Positions 33,318-42,950 of a stretch of 62,383 bases of DNA are shown here, in pieces. The stretch's first letter is position 1, and each line of letters opens with the position of its first letter. The stretch comes from Bacteroidota bacterium. GTDB taxonomy: Bacteria > Bacteroidota > Bacteroidia > Bacteroidales > UBA7960. The translations under genes and the position numbers were made by a program. The notes under the pieces were generated by a model. That model made no database searches and was not told the origin of the DNA. It worked only from the letters and a program-made list of their open reading frames with translations. Where the stretch lies: NCBI GenBank assembly GCA_007693555.1, contig REDJ01000116.1, positions 1 to 62,383 of the forward strand. Reading direction: 5' to 3'.

Positions 33318-35836
33318 AAGCTTTGTAATTTTTTACGGGTTTTCTTTTGCCGTTTCATTGTTTGCTTCATCCTCTCAATACGTGAGATCAGGTCTTCACT
33401 TGAGAGCGATTGCCTCATACTATCCACTTTTATGGGAAAACTAAGCGGTGTAAATCTTTCCGTTTTCCTGAAAATGATACGGCTGTTTGCAATCCTGTTG
33501 AATGCTTCCCGAAGACGCGCCTCCTCAATTTGAGAATTAAAAACTTCCGTATATGCCTGCCTGATAAGGAAATGGTCAGGTACATGTTCCTCCAGTACTT
33601 TAAAAATTAAATTTGATGATGCCTGAAGATTTTTAAACTTGTGCTGTACCGATGGAAAGTTTTGTATTACCAAACCGGAAATCACCGCAATATCGCGAAA
33701 TTTTCTCCGGGCCATTTCGGTAGCGTTTATGCTACTGATCACATCCCGAAAAAGATTTTCTTTACTGAGAATGCTTTCCAGATCTTGTTTACCGATCTGC
33801 AGTGGGGTTTCGCTTACAAGTTCAAACCCATAATCGTTCATTGCCATAGAAAAAGATACCGCGTACATTTGCGATATACGCCATGCAATCAATGCAGCCA
33901 TTACTTCATGCACGAGCCTTCCTTCAAACGGATAGAAGAACAGATGATTACCGTATTTGTTTTCAATCATCTCTACAAGAAATTCATTTTCTGAAGGGAT
34001 ATGAGAAAATTCATGCTGATGATCGAGCAACGGCCTGAGAAAACGAAGTTCCTTCTCACGTGGTGGAGCTTGTAATGAGCCCGATACCTTTTTACGTAAA
34101 AAATGACTCAGCCAGGAAGTGAGTGGCATTCTGCCTCCCATGTAGCTTACAGCCCGGGCATTTTTCTTTTTGCTAAGCTTTACCAGTGCATCAGATTCTT
34201 TTACTTTCACCAGTTCAAGTACTCTTCCGGCAAGAAGAAAGGCATCACCTTTCTGCAATCGTGTAATGAAATATTCTTCAATCATTCCTATGTAACCGCC
34301 ACTGTAAAACTTTACGCGCATCATCCTGTCGCTTACTATGGCGCCCATATTCATGCGGTGCAACATAGCCACTCTTCGGCTGGTTACTTTGTGTAAGCCG
34401 TCTTCCTGCCTTACCACCTTGTGAAACTCTTCGTAGTTTTGCAGTGAACTCCCACCTGTTGTTATATAGCTGAGAGCCTGTGCCCATTCTTCATCAGTCA
34501 TTTGCGAAAAGGCAAAGGTTGATTTTACTTCTTTTTTTAGCTTATCAGGATAAAAGCCTTCTCCCACAGCCAGCGTTACCATAAACTGAACCAACACATC
34601 AAAACTCAGGAACAATGGCTCGCGGTTTTCCACTGAGTTAAGCTTATGGGCTTCTTTCAATGCAGCTGCTTCAATCAGCTCAAGGGAATGGGTAGGAACG
34701 AAGTAAATCCTGGAAGTTTCAAAAGGCGAATGACCGCTACGCCCGGCACGCTGTAAAAAGCGGGCTATACCTTTGCTCGAGCCTATCTGTATAACGGTGT
34801 CTACCGGTTTAAAATCAACACCAAGATCCAGAGATGAAGTAGATACCACCGCTTTCAGGTAGCCGGAAGCAATGTTTTCTTCTATCCAGATGCGCAATTC
34901 TGCATCAATGGAGCTGTGATGAATGGCGATTTGCCCTGCCAGCGCCGGATCAGCTTCCAGAAGATTCATGTACCACGTTTCAGCCTGCGCGCGGGTATTG
35001 GTAAAAATCAGGGTAGTTTTGCTTTTGGCAATGATGGGAAGGATCTTATTAACCATTTTACTTCCCATGTGGCCGGCCCATGGCAGGATTTCAAGTTCAT
35101 CGGGAAACACAGAAAGTATTTCGGTCTTTTTCTTTTCTTTGGCAACAATTTTCTTTCTTTGATCATCCCTGGGTACCAGTACTTCCAGCGCCTGATCGAG
35201 ATTACCAATTGTGGCAGTAAGACCCCAGACTCTTGCATCTGAAGCAATACCACGCAAATGAGCAATGGCCAGTTCAACCATAACCCCTCTTTTGCTGCCC
35301 AGCAGTTCGTGCCATTCGTCCACGGCAATGCATTTCAGGTTTTTGAAAAACCTGGTTTTAGCTTTTTGCGAAAGCAATAGATGAAGACTTTCCGGGGTGA
35401 TCACAAGCACATCAGGCATATTGCGGTTTTGCCTTTGTTTTTCAGCCTGTGATACGTCACCGTTGCGAAGACCCACGGTCCAGTCCAGACCAATCTCATC
35501 AATGGCCATCTGCATGGCTCGGGCAATGTCTTTGGAAAGAGATCGTAAGGGCGTAATCCATAGCAATTTCAATCCCCTGGGGTATTTTTCCGGCCGGTTC
35601 ATAAAATCGATAAGTACAGCCAGGAATACAGAAAAGGTCTTACCAAAACCTGTCGGGGCCACTACCATTCCTGAATGGCCATGAGCATAGCTCTTCCATG
35701 TTTTTTCCTGGTAGGAAAAAGGCACCATGGATTTGTTATGCATCCATTCGTTTATAATGCGATATCCGTCAGATGTGGTAAAATGCTTTTTCAAATTGTT
35801 TTTAATTTCCGAATTATATCGATTATTCAACAACAA
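33314..35836 (-). CDS. Ligase-associated DNA damage response DEXH helicase (Lhr-like)
   Basis: This is 840 residues if read from a TTG at 35836; no ATG is in frame near the 5' end, and a TTG at 35794 is an alternative. Two RecA-like domains carry motif I APTGFGKT (about 57-64), motif II DEWHE, motif III GLTATIG and motif VI QRAGRSGH, followed by the winged-helix and DUF4 regions of the Lhr core. It is a 3'-5' DNA helicase in the repair cassette. It overlaps the pdeM start by 4 nt. About 210 bp with hairpin repeats separates it from the ligase gene upstream. Confidence 0.88.
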   Translation of the reverse strand: MLLNNRYNSEIKNNLKKHFTTSDGYRIINEWMHNKSMVPFSYQEKTWKSYAHGHSGMVVAPTGFGKTFSVFLAVLIDFMNRPEKYPRGLKLLWITPLRSLSKDIARAMQMAIDEIGLDWTVGLRNGDVSQAEKQRQNRNMPDVLVITPESLHLLLSQKAKTRFFKNLKCIAVDEWHELLGSKRGVMVELAIAHLRGIASDARVWGLTATIGNLDQALEVLVPRDDQRKKIVAKEKKKTEILSVFPDELEILPWAGHMGSKMVNKILPIIAKSKTTLIFTNTRAQAETWYMNLLEADPALAGQIAIHHSSIDAELRIWIEENIASGYLKAVVSTSSLDLGVDFKPVDTVIQIGSSKGIARFLQRAGRSGHSPFETSRIYFVPTHSLELIEAAALKEAHKLNSVENREPLFLSFDVLVQFMVTLAVGEGFYPDKLKKEVKSTFAFSQMTDEEWAQALSYITTGGSSLQNYEEFHKVVRQEDGLHKVTSRRVAMLHRMNMGAIVSDRMMRVKFYSGGYIGMIEEYFITRLQKGDAFLLAGRVLELVKVKESDALVKLSKKKNARAVSYMGGRMPLTSWLSHFLRKKVSGSLQAPPREKELRFLRPLLDHQHEFSHIPSENEFLVEMIENKYGNHLFFYPFEGRLVHEVMAALIAWRISQMYAVSFSMAMNDYGFELVSETPLQIGKQDLESILSKENLFRDVISSINATEMARRKFRDIAVISGLVIQNFPSVQHKFKNLQASSNLIFKVLEEHVPDHFLIRQAYTEVFNSQIEEARLREAFNRIANSRIIFRKTERFTPLSFPIKVDSMRQSLSSEDLISRIERMKQTMKRQKKTRKKLQSL

Positions 35837-35886
35837 GCATAAGGGGGTATTGTTGCAACATGGTGAGTTAAAAATTTTTTACAAGT

Positions 35887-36049
35887 TGTGTTCAGGTTAT
35901 CTGGTGGGGATTTTTTAATTATTCCACCTCGCCGGGGTGGTTGGAGAATCGGTGGGTATTTAATATCTATCGCAATTTCCACCCGCCGGGGTGTCAATGG
36001 TGCATCATCTCTGGATTTCTATCGCTATTCTATTCCGTTGGTGTTATAT
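35887..36049. repeat. Repeat-rich spacer with two cacc-cgccgg-ggtg hairpins
   Basis: Two related hairpins lie at 35924-35940 (ccacctcgccggggtgg) and 35980-35993 (cacccgccggggtg), and the segments that follow them are also alike (ctatcgcaatttccacc at 35967 and ctatcgctattctattcc at 36019). The run fills the gap between the ligase and helicase genes. It looks like an inserted dispersed repeat, with no coding potential of its own. Confidence 0.55.
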
Positions 36050-37621
36050 CTACCGGATCAACATCTTTACACTTTCAATGGTATCAATATCATCTACGCT
36101 TTTGTCTTTGCGCCAGCGCGATATTCGGGGAAAGCGCAGGGCTACACCTGATTTGTGCCTTTTACTAAGGCCAATACCTTCAAAGGCGATTTCAAAAACC
36201 AATTGGGGTTTTACGGTACGAACAGGCCCGAATTTTTCAATGGAATTGTTGCGCACAAACCGACTGACTTCTTCAATTTCTTTATTGGTAAGTCCTGAAT
36301 AAGCTTTGGCAATGGTAACCAACTCATCACCATTTCGAACGGCAAAGGTATAATCGGTATAAAATCCGCTGCGACGGCCGCTGCCTCTCTGTGCATAGAT
36401 CATCACAGCATCAATGGTAAGCGGATCCACTTTCCATTTCCACCAGTCACCTTTCTTTCTGCCTGAATGATACACTGAATTGCGCTTCTTCAACATCAAT
36501 CCTTCACTGTTTATTTCCCGGGCTTTTTCTCTCTTTTGGATAAGGTCATCCCAATTATTAAAAGGCAATTCTCCGGAGAAATAAAAGCTATCGCCTGTGA
36601 GTAAAGGAATCATCCGTGAGCGTCTTTCCGTAAGGGGTAGATTTCTTAAATCTTCACCTTCCAGTTCAAGCAAATCGTAGGCGTAAAATCCAATGGGAAT
36701 GTCCTCAAGCATTTTTTTTGATAAGGTTTTACGGTTCAACCTTTTTTGCAGTTCATTGAAGTTGAGTATCCTGCCATTTTTAATGGCCAATATTTCGCCA
36801 TCCAGCACAAAGCTTTGAGAAATCTTCTGTGCCGTTTCTTTGAGTTCAGGGTATTGGTCAGTTACAAGCTCTTCGCCACGGCTCCAGATAAATACTTCAT
36901 TGTTCCTTTTGATTATCTGACCCCTAATGCCATCCCATTTATATTCTGCCTGCCATTCTTCCGGTGGTCCAAGATATTCAGGTTCGCTATCAAGAGCATA
37001 GGCCAGGCAAAACGGATAAGGTTTTGAATTATCAGAATTGATATTCTTACCATGAATAAGATCTTCAAATCGCGCTGTTTCTGTCGACCAGTTTCCCATC
37101 AGGCTGTGCATAAGCATACTGGGTTCTTTTTTTGTGTGAAGGGCAAGTGCATTAACCAGCATCTTATTTGAAACACCAATGCGAAAACTCCCCCCAATAA
37201 GTTTATTGAAGATCAGCCGCTCTTCGGCATTGAGTCCATCCCAGGCCTGCAAAACATATTGCTTTTTCTCCGGTTCTGTTTTATCTGTTAATTCAATTAT
37301 CTCTTTCATCCACTGGTTCAGGGGCTTATCAGATGTTTCCTTATTTTCGGGAAGTAAAAGAGAAATTGTTTCACCCAGATCGCCCACTATGGAATAGCTT
37401 TCCTGGAATAGCCATTCAGGTATATGGGTTATTTCCATTACCCATTCTTTCATCCATGTGGTTTTTACCGGTCTTTTGGGTCTTTTACCGGTAAATAAGG
37501 CCAGACACCAGATTTTATCCTGCTCCGGCGTATTTTCAAAATAATTTACCAGGGCAGCAATTTTATCGTTGGTTTTATTGGTGGCTTCGAGCTGAGAAAA
37601 AAGTCGGGCAAATTTCTTCAA
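36050..37621 (-). CDS. ATP-dependent DNA ligase of the ligase-associated repair cassette
   Basis: This is 523 residues from a TTG at 37621, the only start in frame after a stop. An N-terminal helical domain (about 1-200) precedes the nucleotidyltransferase domain with the adenylated Lys in AEYKWDGIRGQ (about 232) and the OB domain at the C-terminus (PQLVFEIAFEGI, ALRFPRISRWRKD). It joins breaks in DNA using ATP. It belongs to the LigB/LigC-like branch seen in cassettes with a Lhr-type helicase, PdeM and an MBL exonuclease. It begins 34 bp after the exonuclease gene, so they share a transcript. Confidence 0.92.
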   Translation of the reverse strand: MKKFARLFSQLEATNKTNDKIAALVNYFENTPEQDKIWCLALFTGKRPKRPVKTTWMKEWVMEITHIPEWLFQESYSIVGDLGETISLLLPENKETSDKPLNQWMKEIIELTDKTEPEKKQYVLQAWDGLNAEERLIFNKLIGGSFRIGVSNKMLVNALALHTKKEPSMLMHSLMGNWSTETARFEDLIHGKNINSDNSKPYPFCLAYALDSEPEYLGPPEEWQAEYKWDGIRGQIIKRNNEVFIWSRGEELVTDQYPELKETAQKISQSFVLDGEILAIKNGRILNFNELQKRLNRKTLSKKMLEDIPIGFYAYDLLELEGEDLRNLPLTERRSRMIPLLTGDSFYFSGELPFNNWDDLIQKREKAREINSEGLMLKKRNSVYHSGRKKGDWWKWKVDPLTIDAVMIYAQRGSGRRSGFYTDYTFAVRNGDELVTIAKAYSGLTNKEIEEVSRFVRNNSIEKFGPVRTVKPQLVFEIAFEGIGLSKRHKSGVALRFPRISRWRKDKSVDDIDTIESVKMLIR

Positions 37622-37655
37622 AACATCATATTTTTTTGATCAAATTGAACTTTAA

Positions 37656-38708
37656 TTACTGGTCGGCATTGGTATCTTCACCAAAACGGGTTTCTACCAC
37701 GCTGGCATTGAAACCCGTTTCGTTAAGATATCTTGCAAAAGGTTCGGTGTACCCGTGGGTTACAATAATTTTTTCAGCTTCAGAAGCTTTAACTGCCGAT
37801 AAAAGACCATCCCAATCGGCATGGTCGCTGATTGCAAATCCGGCATCTGCTGCCTGCCATCGCCGGTTGCCCCGTATTTGCATCCATCCGCTGCAAACTG
37901 CAAGAGCTGAACGCGGAATTTTTTTCAGAAGCTGGGACGACATGGCAGCCGGTGGAATGATCACTATCTGCCCTGTAAGTTGCTTTTTATCCATATCTTG
38001 TTGGTATAAAGATACTTCAGGCAAAATAATACCACTTTTTTCAATGGCAGCATTCATATTTGCCACAGAGCTGTGCACATAAATCCGGCCCAAACCGTTA
38101 AGCAATTTCATCACTCGCTGGGCTTTACCCAGCGAATAGGCCGTAAATACACTTGTTTTATCCTGTTTCTGGTTGTTTATAACCCAGTCATGGATTTGGG
38201 CAGTAATTATATTCTGGGGCTTCCACCGGTAAACAGGCAAACCAAAAGTGCTTTCGGTAATAAACTCATGGCATTTCACGGTTTCAAAGGGAGTGGTTAT
38301 GCCATCATCAGCAATTTTATAATCACCTGTCACAACCGAAACATAACCCTTGTACTCCAGCCTTACCTGGGCAGAACCAATGATATGTCCGGCCGGGTGA
38401 AGAGAAAGTTTTACTCCGTTTATAATTACAGTTCTGCCATAGGGCAGGCTTTCTGCCTTGATATCTTCTGATATTCTCGATTTTAATATGGGCAATGAGA
38501 AATCATGACAGAGATAATTTTTCATACCCCACCGGGCATGGTCGGCATGCGAATGGGTAATCACAGCCTTATCAACCGGCTGCCACGGGTCAATATAAAA
38601 GTTACCCGGCTTGCAGAATAGTCCTTTTGAGGTAAAATTCAGTAATTCCAAAACAATAATTTTTGAAGCAAAACAATCAATTGTATAAAAGGTTAGAATT
38701 ACTTTCAC
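37656..38708 (-). CDS. Ligase-associated DNA damage response exonuclease (MBL/beta-CASP fold)
   Basis: This is up to 350 residues from a GTG at 38708. The family normally begins near the LLNFTSKGLFC segment, about 19 residues in, so a TTG at about 38651 could be the true start. The metallo-beta-lactamase motif HSHADHARWG (about 52-61) and the later GHIIGSAQ and SDHADWDGL segments show a beta-CASP-type nuclease related to Cft2/SNM1. It is thought to trim DNA ends before ligation. It is the first gene of the cassette; all four lie on the minus strand in the order exonuclease, ligase, helicase, PdeM. Confidence 0.88.
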   Translation of the reverse strand: MKVILTFYTIDCFASKIIVLELLNFTSKGLFCKPGNFYIDPWQPVDKAVITHSHADHARWGMKNYLCHDFSLPILKSRISEDIKAESLPYGRTVIINGVKLSLHPAGHIIGSAQVRLEYKGYVSVVTGDYKIADDGITTPFETVKCHEFITESTFGLPVYRWKPQNIITAQIHDWVINNQKQDKTSVFTAYSLGKAQRVMKLLNGLGRIYVHSSVANMNAAIEKSGIILPEVSLYQQDMDKKQLTGQIVIIPPAAMSSQLLKKIPRSALAVCSGWMQIRGNRRWQAADAGFAISDHADWDGLLSAVKASEAEKIIVTHGYTEPFARYLNETGFNASVVETRFGEDTNADQ

Positions 38709-38793
38709 TAAATATTGCAGGAAAGATGGGCATTAATAAATGAAGTCACAGTCTGCTGATTGAACCTGCATACCATATTTGTGTTTTCCTAGC

Positions 38794-40278
38794 ATGAAAA
38801 ATCCATCTGTATCTAATTCATACGGTTTTTGTTTTGATAATACTTATTCTCAGCTTGATAAAAAGCTTTTTACCGCCCTTGAACCGGCAAAAGTAAAACA
38901 GCCGGCCTTATCCCTTTGGAATGATAATCTTGCCCGGGAACTTGGCTTGAGGTTCGGAGAAAATTCAAAGAAAGTAAAAGCAGAAATTTTTTCCGGTAAT
39001 CGCTTACCTGATGATTCCTTTCCTTTGGCTCAGGCTTATGCAGGACATCAGTTTGGACATTTTACCATGCTGGGTGATGGCAGAGCTATTTTGATGGGTG
39101 AACAGATTACACAAAATAATAAAAGGTTTGACATACAATTCAAGGGTTCAGGCCAAACTCCCTACTCGAGAAGGGGAGATGGAAGGGCTACATTGTATTC
39201 CATGCTAAGAGAATATCTGATTAGTGAGGCAATGCATCATCTGGGAATACCTACCAGCCGCAGTCTGGCTGTTGTCAAAACAGGAGAGGAAGTTATTCGT
39301 GAAACAATACAGCCGGGAGCAGTGCTTACCCGTGTAATGACAAGCCTGATCAGGGTGGGTACTTTTGAATATGTAAGGTATCTGCAACCCCAGCTCATTG
39401 AAGAGTTTACCCGTTATGTCATAAACCGGCATTTCCCTGATCTTGCAGAATCTGAAAACCCAGCCCTTGAACTATTTGAAAAAGTGATGCACCTGCAGAT
39501 TGATTTGGTGGTAAACTGGATGCGGGTAGGGTTTATTCATGGGGTTATGAATACAGATAATATGAGTATTCCCGGTGAAACATTTGATTACGGGCCTTGT
39601 GCCTTTATCAATGCATATCATCCGCGAAAGGTGTTCAGTTCCATTGATCATTACGGCCGGTATGCCTTTGGCAATCAGCCATCAATAGCCCAATGGAATC
39701 TGGGTTGTCTGGCCGTAACATTGCTGCCTCTCATTGATGAAAGGGAAGAAAAAGCCACTGAAACTGCCAGGGAAAAGCTATCCCGCTTTGAAAAACTTTT
39801 CAGTGATAAGTATTTTAAAATGATGTGCAATAAACTGGGAATCGAAAATCCTGAAGAGAATGATGGTATGCTGATAGAAGAGCTTCTCAACTGGATGCAG
39901 CAGCATGAAGCAGATTATACAAATACATTTCTTGCCATTGAAAACGGGGGCAGTTTTTCGCAAGGGTCGGATGCAGGTATTTACGGGCAGGAAAGTTTTA
40001 CCAATTGGTATAAAAGATGGGAACAAAGAGTAGCTCGGAATCAGGGTGGAATGAAACAGGCAAAAGAGATCATACAGCAGCACAACCCTGCCTTTATACC
40101 CCGCAATCATTTGGTGGAAGAAGCTTTGGAAGCGGCTGCTTCAAATGAAAACTATCAGCCCTTTCACAAACTTCTGGATATCCTTTCCAGACCCTATGAT
40201 CGGACTGATGAGTTATCATCATATCAAAACCCTCCGGCACAAGGTGATTCAGGATATCAGACATTTTGCGGAACCTGA
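38794..40278 (+). CDS. selO: SelO (YdiU) family protein AMPylase
   Basis: This is 494 residues from ATG 38794 (an ATG also lies at 38779). The pseudokinase motifs include GHQFGHFTMLGDGRAILMGE, FDIQFKGSGQTPYSRRGDGR, and the active-site HGVMNTDNMSI. SelO uses ATP to AMPylate Ser, Thr or Tyr on redox proteins. The C-terminus ends in FCGT, so the spot of selenocysteine in animal SelO is held by Cys, as in most bacteria. The size fits bacterial SelO. It stands alone between the exonuclease gene (divergent, 85 bp) and the permease gene (convergent, 42 bp). Confidence 0.9.
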   Translation: MKNPSVSNSYGFCFDNTYSQLDKKLFTALEPAKVKQPALSLWNDNLARELGLRFGENSKKVKAEIFSGNRLPDDSFPLAQAYAGHQFGHFTMLGDGRAILMGEQITQNNKRFDIQFKGSGQTPYSRRGDGRATLYSMLREYLISEAMHHLGIPTSRSLAVVKTGEEVIRETIQPGAVLTRVMTSLIRVGTFEYVRYLQPQLIEEFTRYVINRHFPDLAESENPALELFEKVMHLQIDLVVNWMRVGFIHGVMNTDNMSIPGETFDYGPCAFINAYHPRKVFSSIDHYGRYAFGNQPSIAQWNLGCLAVTLLPLIDEREEKATETAREKLSRFEKLFSDKYFKMMCNKLGIENPEENDGMLIEELLNWMQQHEADYTNTFLAIENGGSFSQGSDAGIYGQESFTNWYKRWEQRVARNQGGMKQAKEIIQQHNPAFIPRNHLVEEALEAAASNENYQPFHKLLDILSRPYDRTDELSSYQNPPAQGDSGYQTFCGT

Positions 40279-40320
40279 AAATCCTGTATTTTGTTATTCT
40301 GACTTTCTAATTAACAATAT

Positions 40321-42741
40321 TTATTCAGTTGCTTTGATTGTGTATACCGGGTTCTTCAAGGCAGCCCTGATGGTTATTACAGACACCACAAGTATTGCAA
40401 TTAAGAAAACTAATATTGCAGGCGTAATAAAAGCCAGCCATTGGATTTGTATCCTGTAGGCAAAGTTTTCGAGCCACCTCTGGGTGAAATACCATGCTGC
40501 CGGCCAGGCAATCAGGTTGGAAATAATAAGAAGTATGGCGAATTCCCTGTTCATCATTCGGGTAATATTTCCAATGGTAGCACCCAAAACCTTCCTTATT
40601 CCAATTTCCCTGGTTCTGGTGGTAACAGAATAAAGTGCCAGGCCCATCAGTCCCAAAATAGAAAGCAGAATTGCCAGCCCCGAGAAACTCATTATGATGA
40701 GCATGGTACGCCTGTCGTCCTGGTAATACTCCCTGGCTTTTAGCTCAACAAACTGGTATTGAAGCGGCCATTCAGGAGCTTCCTGCAGCCAAAGATTTTC
40801 AAGGGTATGCAATACGCTTGCTGAAGCCCCTTCCTGGTATCGCACAAGGATATTGAAGAAATTATGCGGATATCTTTTGTCATCAATGTAAAAAACCATT
40901 GGACCCACAGGTTCATGGGCCGATGTGTAGCTGATGTTTTCAACCACCCCGATAATTCTCCTCTGCTGGCCGTCAAAAAAACCACCCAGATTTATTCCAA
41001 TAGGGTCATCAACCCCCATCCTTTCCCACATGGTCTGGTTAATGATTGCAGTTTCGGACTGGTCGGTTATCATTTCCGGGGAGAAGTTTCGCCCGGACAC
41101 AATTTCACTTCTCAAAGTTGTAAAAAAGTCGGCATCGCATGAAATCAGAGCACCATTTATCTGCTGCCGGCCATCTGTTCTTTCAAAGCTGAAATTGGAG
41201 AAGATATGGGGGGGGACCGGGGGCAGATTATGTGATAGACTGACCTCCAGCACATTGGCATTTTGCTTCAACTGATCTTTTATCCATACAGCCCTGGTAT
41301 CCATCCTTTCATCCAGGGGGTTTTTGATAGCTATCAGGTTCTCTTTTTCATAACCGGGATGACGGCCTGAGATGTAATTCATTTGCAGGTAAATCATCAG
41401 GCTAACCACAATAAGAGATGTGGACACAGCAAACTGTAACAGCAGCAGGATTTGTCTGAGACGAAACTGTATGCCATGGCCACCACCTACCTTTAGCCCA
41501 CCGGCCTGTTCCACCCCTCTAAGCGCAGTAATGGGTTTAAATCCCGAAATTACCAGTGCTGGATATCCTCCTGCAATTAAGGTGATTATAAGTAAAATTG
41601 AAATTGAGAATATCCATATCTGCGGACTTGCAAAAATACCAATCGATAAACTTTTGCCCGAGATAATGTTCAGAAAGGGGAGAGTTGTTTCTATCAAAAG
41701 GAAGGATATCAGAAGCGCAATAAATCCTATTATAAAGGTTTCTGAAAGAAACTGAGTTATTAGCCGAACCCGGCTTGCACCCATGGTTTTTTTAATACCT
41801 ATTTCCCTGGCACGTTTCATCGACATGGCAACCGACAGATTAATAAAATTGAAACAGGCAAGTGCAAGAATCAACAGGGCAATAAATGAAAAGATATGAA
41901 CCACTGTTATGCTGCCGGTATTGGCAGCATCCCAGTCAATATCAGCTGATCTTAGTCTTACATCCAGCAAGGGCTGAAACTGATAAAAAATGATATCTTT
42001 ATACCTTTCCCTAACATTCCATACTATCTGGGTTATCTGCTCCTCTGCCAATGAAGTATCAGATTCAGGATGCAGACGGAAATAATAGAAAAATGCAATG
42101 TTATTCCAGTCAGTTAAATTTGTGGGATTGATGGTAGTCATTGACTGAACCGAACCCAGCATAGAAAAGTGAAAGTGGGACTGCTCAGGTAAGTCTTCAA
42201 TAATTCCTGAAACTATAAAGGGATATGAATTTTCAAATAACAATGTTTTGCCCATTGAGTCTTCACTGCCAAAGTATTTTTCTGCAGCTGACCGGGTAAG
42301 TATTATAGAGTTCGGAGAAGATAATGCCGTTGATGGTTCACCCCTGATAAAAACAAAACTGAATATCTCAAGGAATGCCGGATCAGCAATGGCAAAGCTG
42401 GTTTCCGTTAGAGGTTCACGGTCACCCTGAAAAACCAATTCCATGGCTAACAACTGAAACCTACCCATACTTTCTACCCCGGTAACACGATCCTCAAGGT
42501 AGTCATGCATTGCACCCGGCAGAATAGTAATCTTGCTTTCCTGATTAGAATTATATTGTAAGAGTCTGTAAATGCTTTCAGGGTCATGATGATGCCGGTC
42601 GTATTTTAACTCATCTGAAATATATAGAAAAATCATCAGGCAGGCTGCAATACCTATGCTTAAACCCAGTAGATTAATAATGGAATAAAAGTCCCCCTGT
42701 TTGAGTTTTCTGAGAAAAACCAGCAATATGCTTTTTGTCAT
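40321..42741 (-). CDS. ABC transporter permease (MacB/FtsX type)
   Basis: This is 806 residues, the large two-module form common in Bacteroidota. It has an N-terminal membrane helix (about 20-43, INLLGLSIGIAACLMIFLY), a periplasmic MacB-type domain, three FtsX helices (about 285-400), a second helix and periplasmic domain, and three more FtsX helices at the C-terminus. The motif RAREIGIKKTMGAS (about 325) and TREIGIRKVLGAT (about 705) are the coupling loops to an ABC ATPase, which is not adjacent. These proteins move lipoproteins, peptides or signals in a mechanotransmission cycle; the substrate is unknown. It is a single-gene unit on the minus strand. Confidence 0.88.
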   Translation of the reverse strand: MTKSILLVFLRKLKQGDFYSIINLLGLSIGIAACLMIFLYISDELKYDRHHHDPESIYRLLQYNSNQESKITILPGAMHDYLEDRVTGVESMGRFQLLAMELVFQGDREPLTETSFAIADPAFLEIFSFVFIRGEPSTALSSPNSIILTRSAAEKYFGSEDSMGKTLLFENSYPFIVSGIIEDLPEQSHFHFSMLGSVQSMTTINPTNLTDWNNIAFFYYFRLHPESDTSLAEEQITQIVWNVRERYKDIIFYQFQPLLDVRLRSADIDWDAANTGSITVVHIFSFIALLILALACFNFINLSVAMSMKRAREIGIKKTMGASRVRLITQFLSETFIIGFIALLISFLLIETTLPFLNIISGKSLSIGIFASPQIWIFSISILLIITLIAGGYPALVISGFKPITALRGVEQAGGLKVGGGHGIQFRLRQILLLLQFAVSTSLIVVSLMIYLQMNYISGRHPGYEKENLIAIKNPLDERMDTRAVWIKDQLKQNANVLEVSLSHNLPPVPPHIFSNFSFERTDGRQQINGALISCDADFFTTLRSEIVSGRNFSPEMITDQSETAIINQTMWERMGVDDPIGINLGGFFDGQQRRIIGVVENISYTSAHEPVGPMVFYIDDKRYPHNFFNILVRYQEGASASVLHTLENLWLQEAPEWPLQYQFVELKAREYYQDDRRTMLIIMSFSGLAILLSILGLMGLALYSVTTRTREIGIRKVLGATIGNITRMMNREFAILLIISNLIAWPAAWYFTQRWLENFAYRIQIQWLAFITPAILVFLIAILVVSVITIRAALKNPVYTIKATE

Positions 42742-42950
42742 TATAGTACCGTCTTTTATTGCATGAAATCACTAATTATGTATTGAATCCTAAATATCAA
42801 ACTTCAGACCACGTGAATTAAGTGCTTTCTAAACAGATGGATAAGGTTTTGAGAAATTTGAACAGGTGTTCATAAAGGAACAGATGTTGTCCTTTTACGA
42901 ACAGTAAAATTTAGAATAAAAGTATGCTTTAACTTCAGAAAACCGAACTC

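Noticed and set aside
33641-33994. Plus-strand ORF of 117 codons within the helicase gene
   Set aside because: It is a shadow of the helicase in another frame, with no ribosome site and poor composition.
35888-36302. Several overlapping plus-strand ORFs in the spacer
   Set aside because: They are produced by the hairpin repeats and the end of the ligase gene and overlap each other in three frames.
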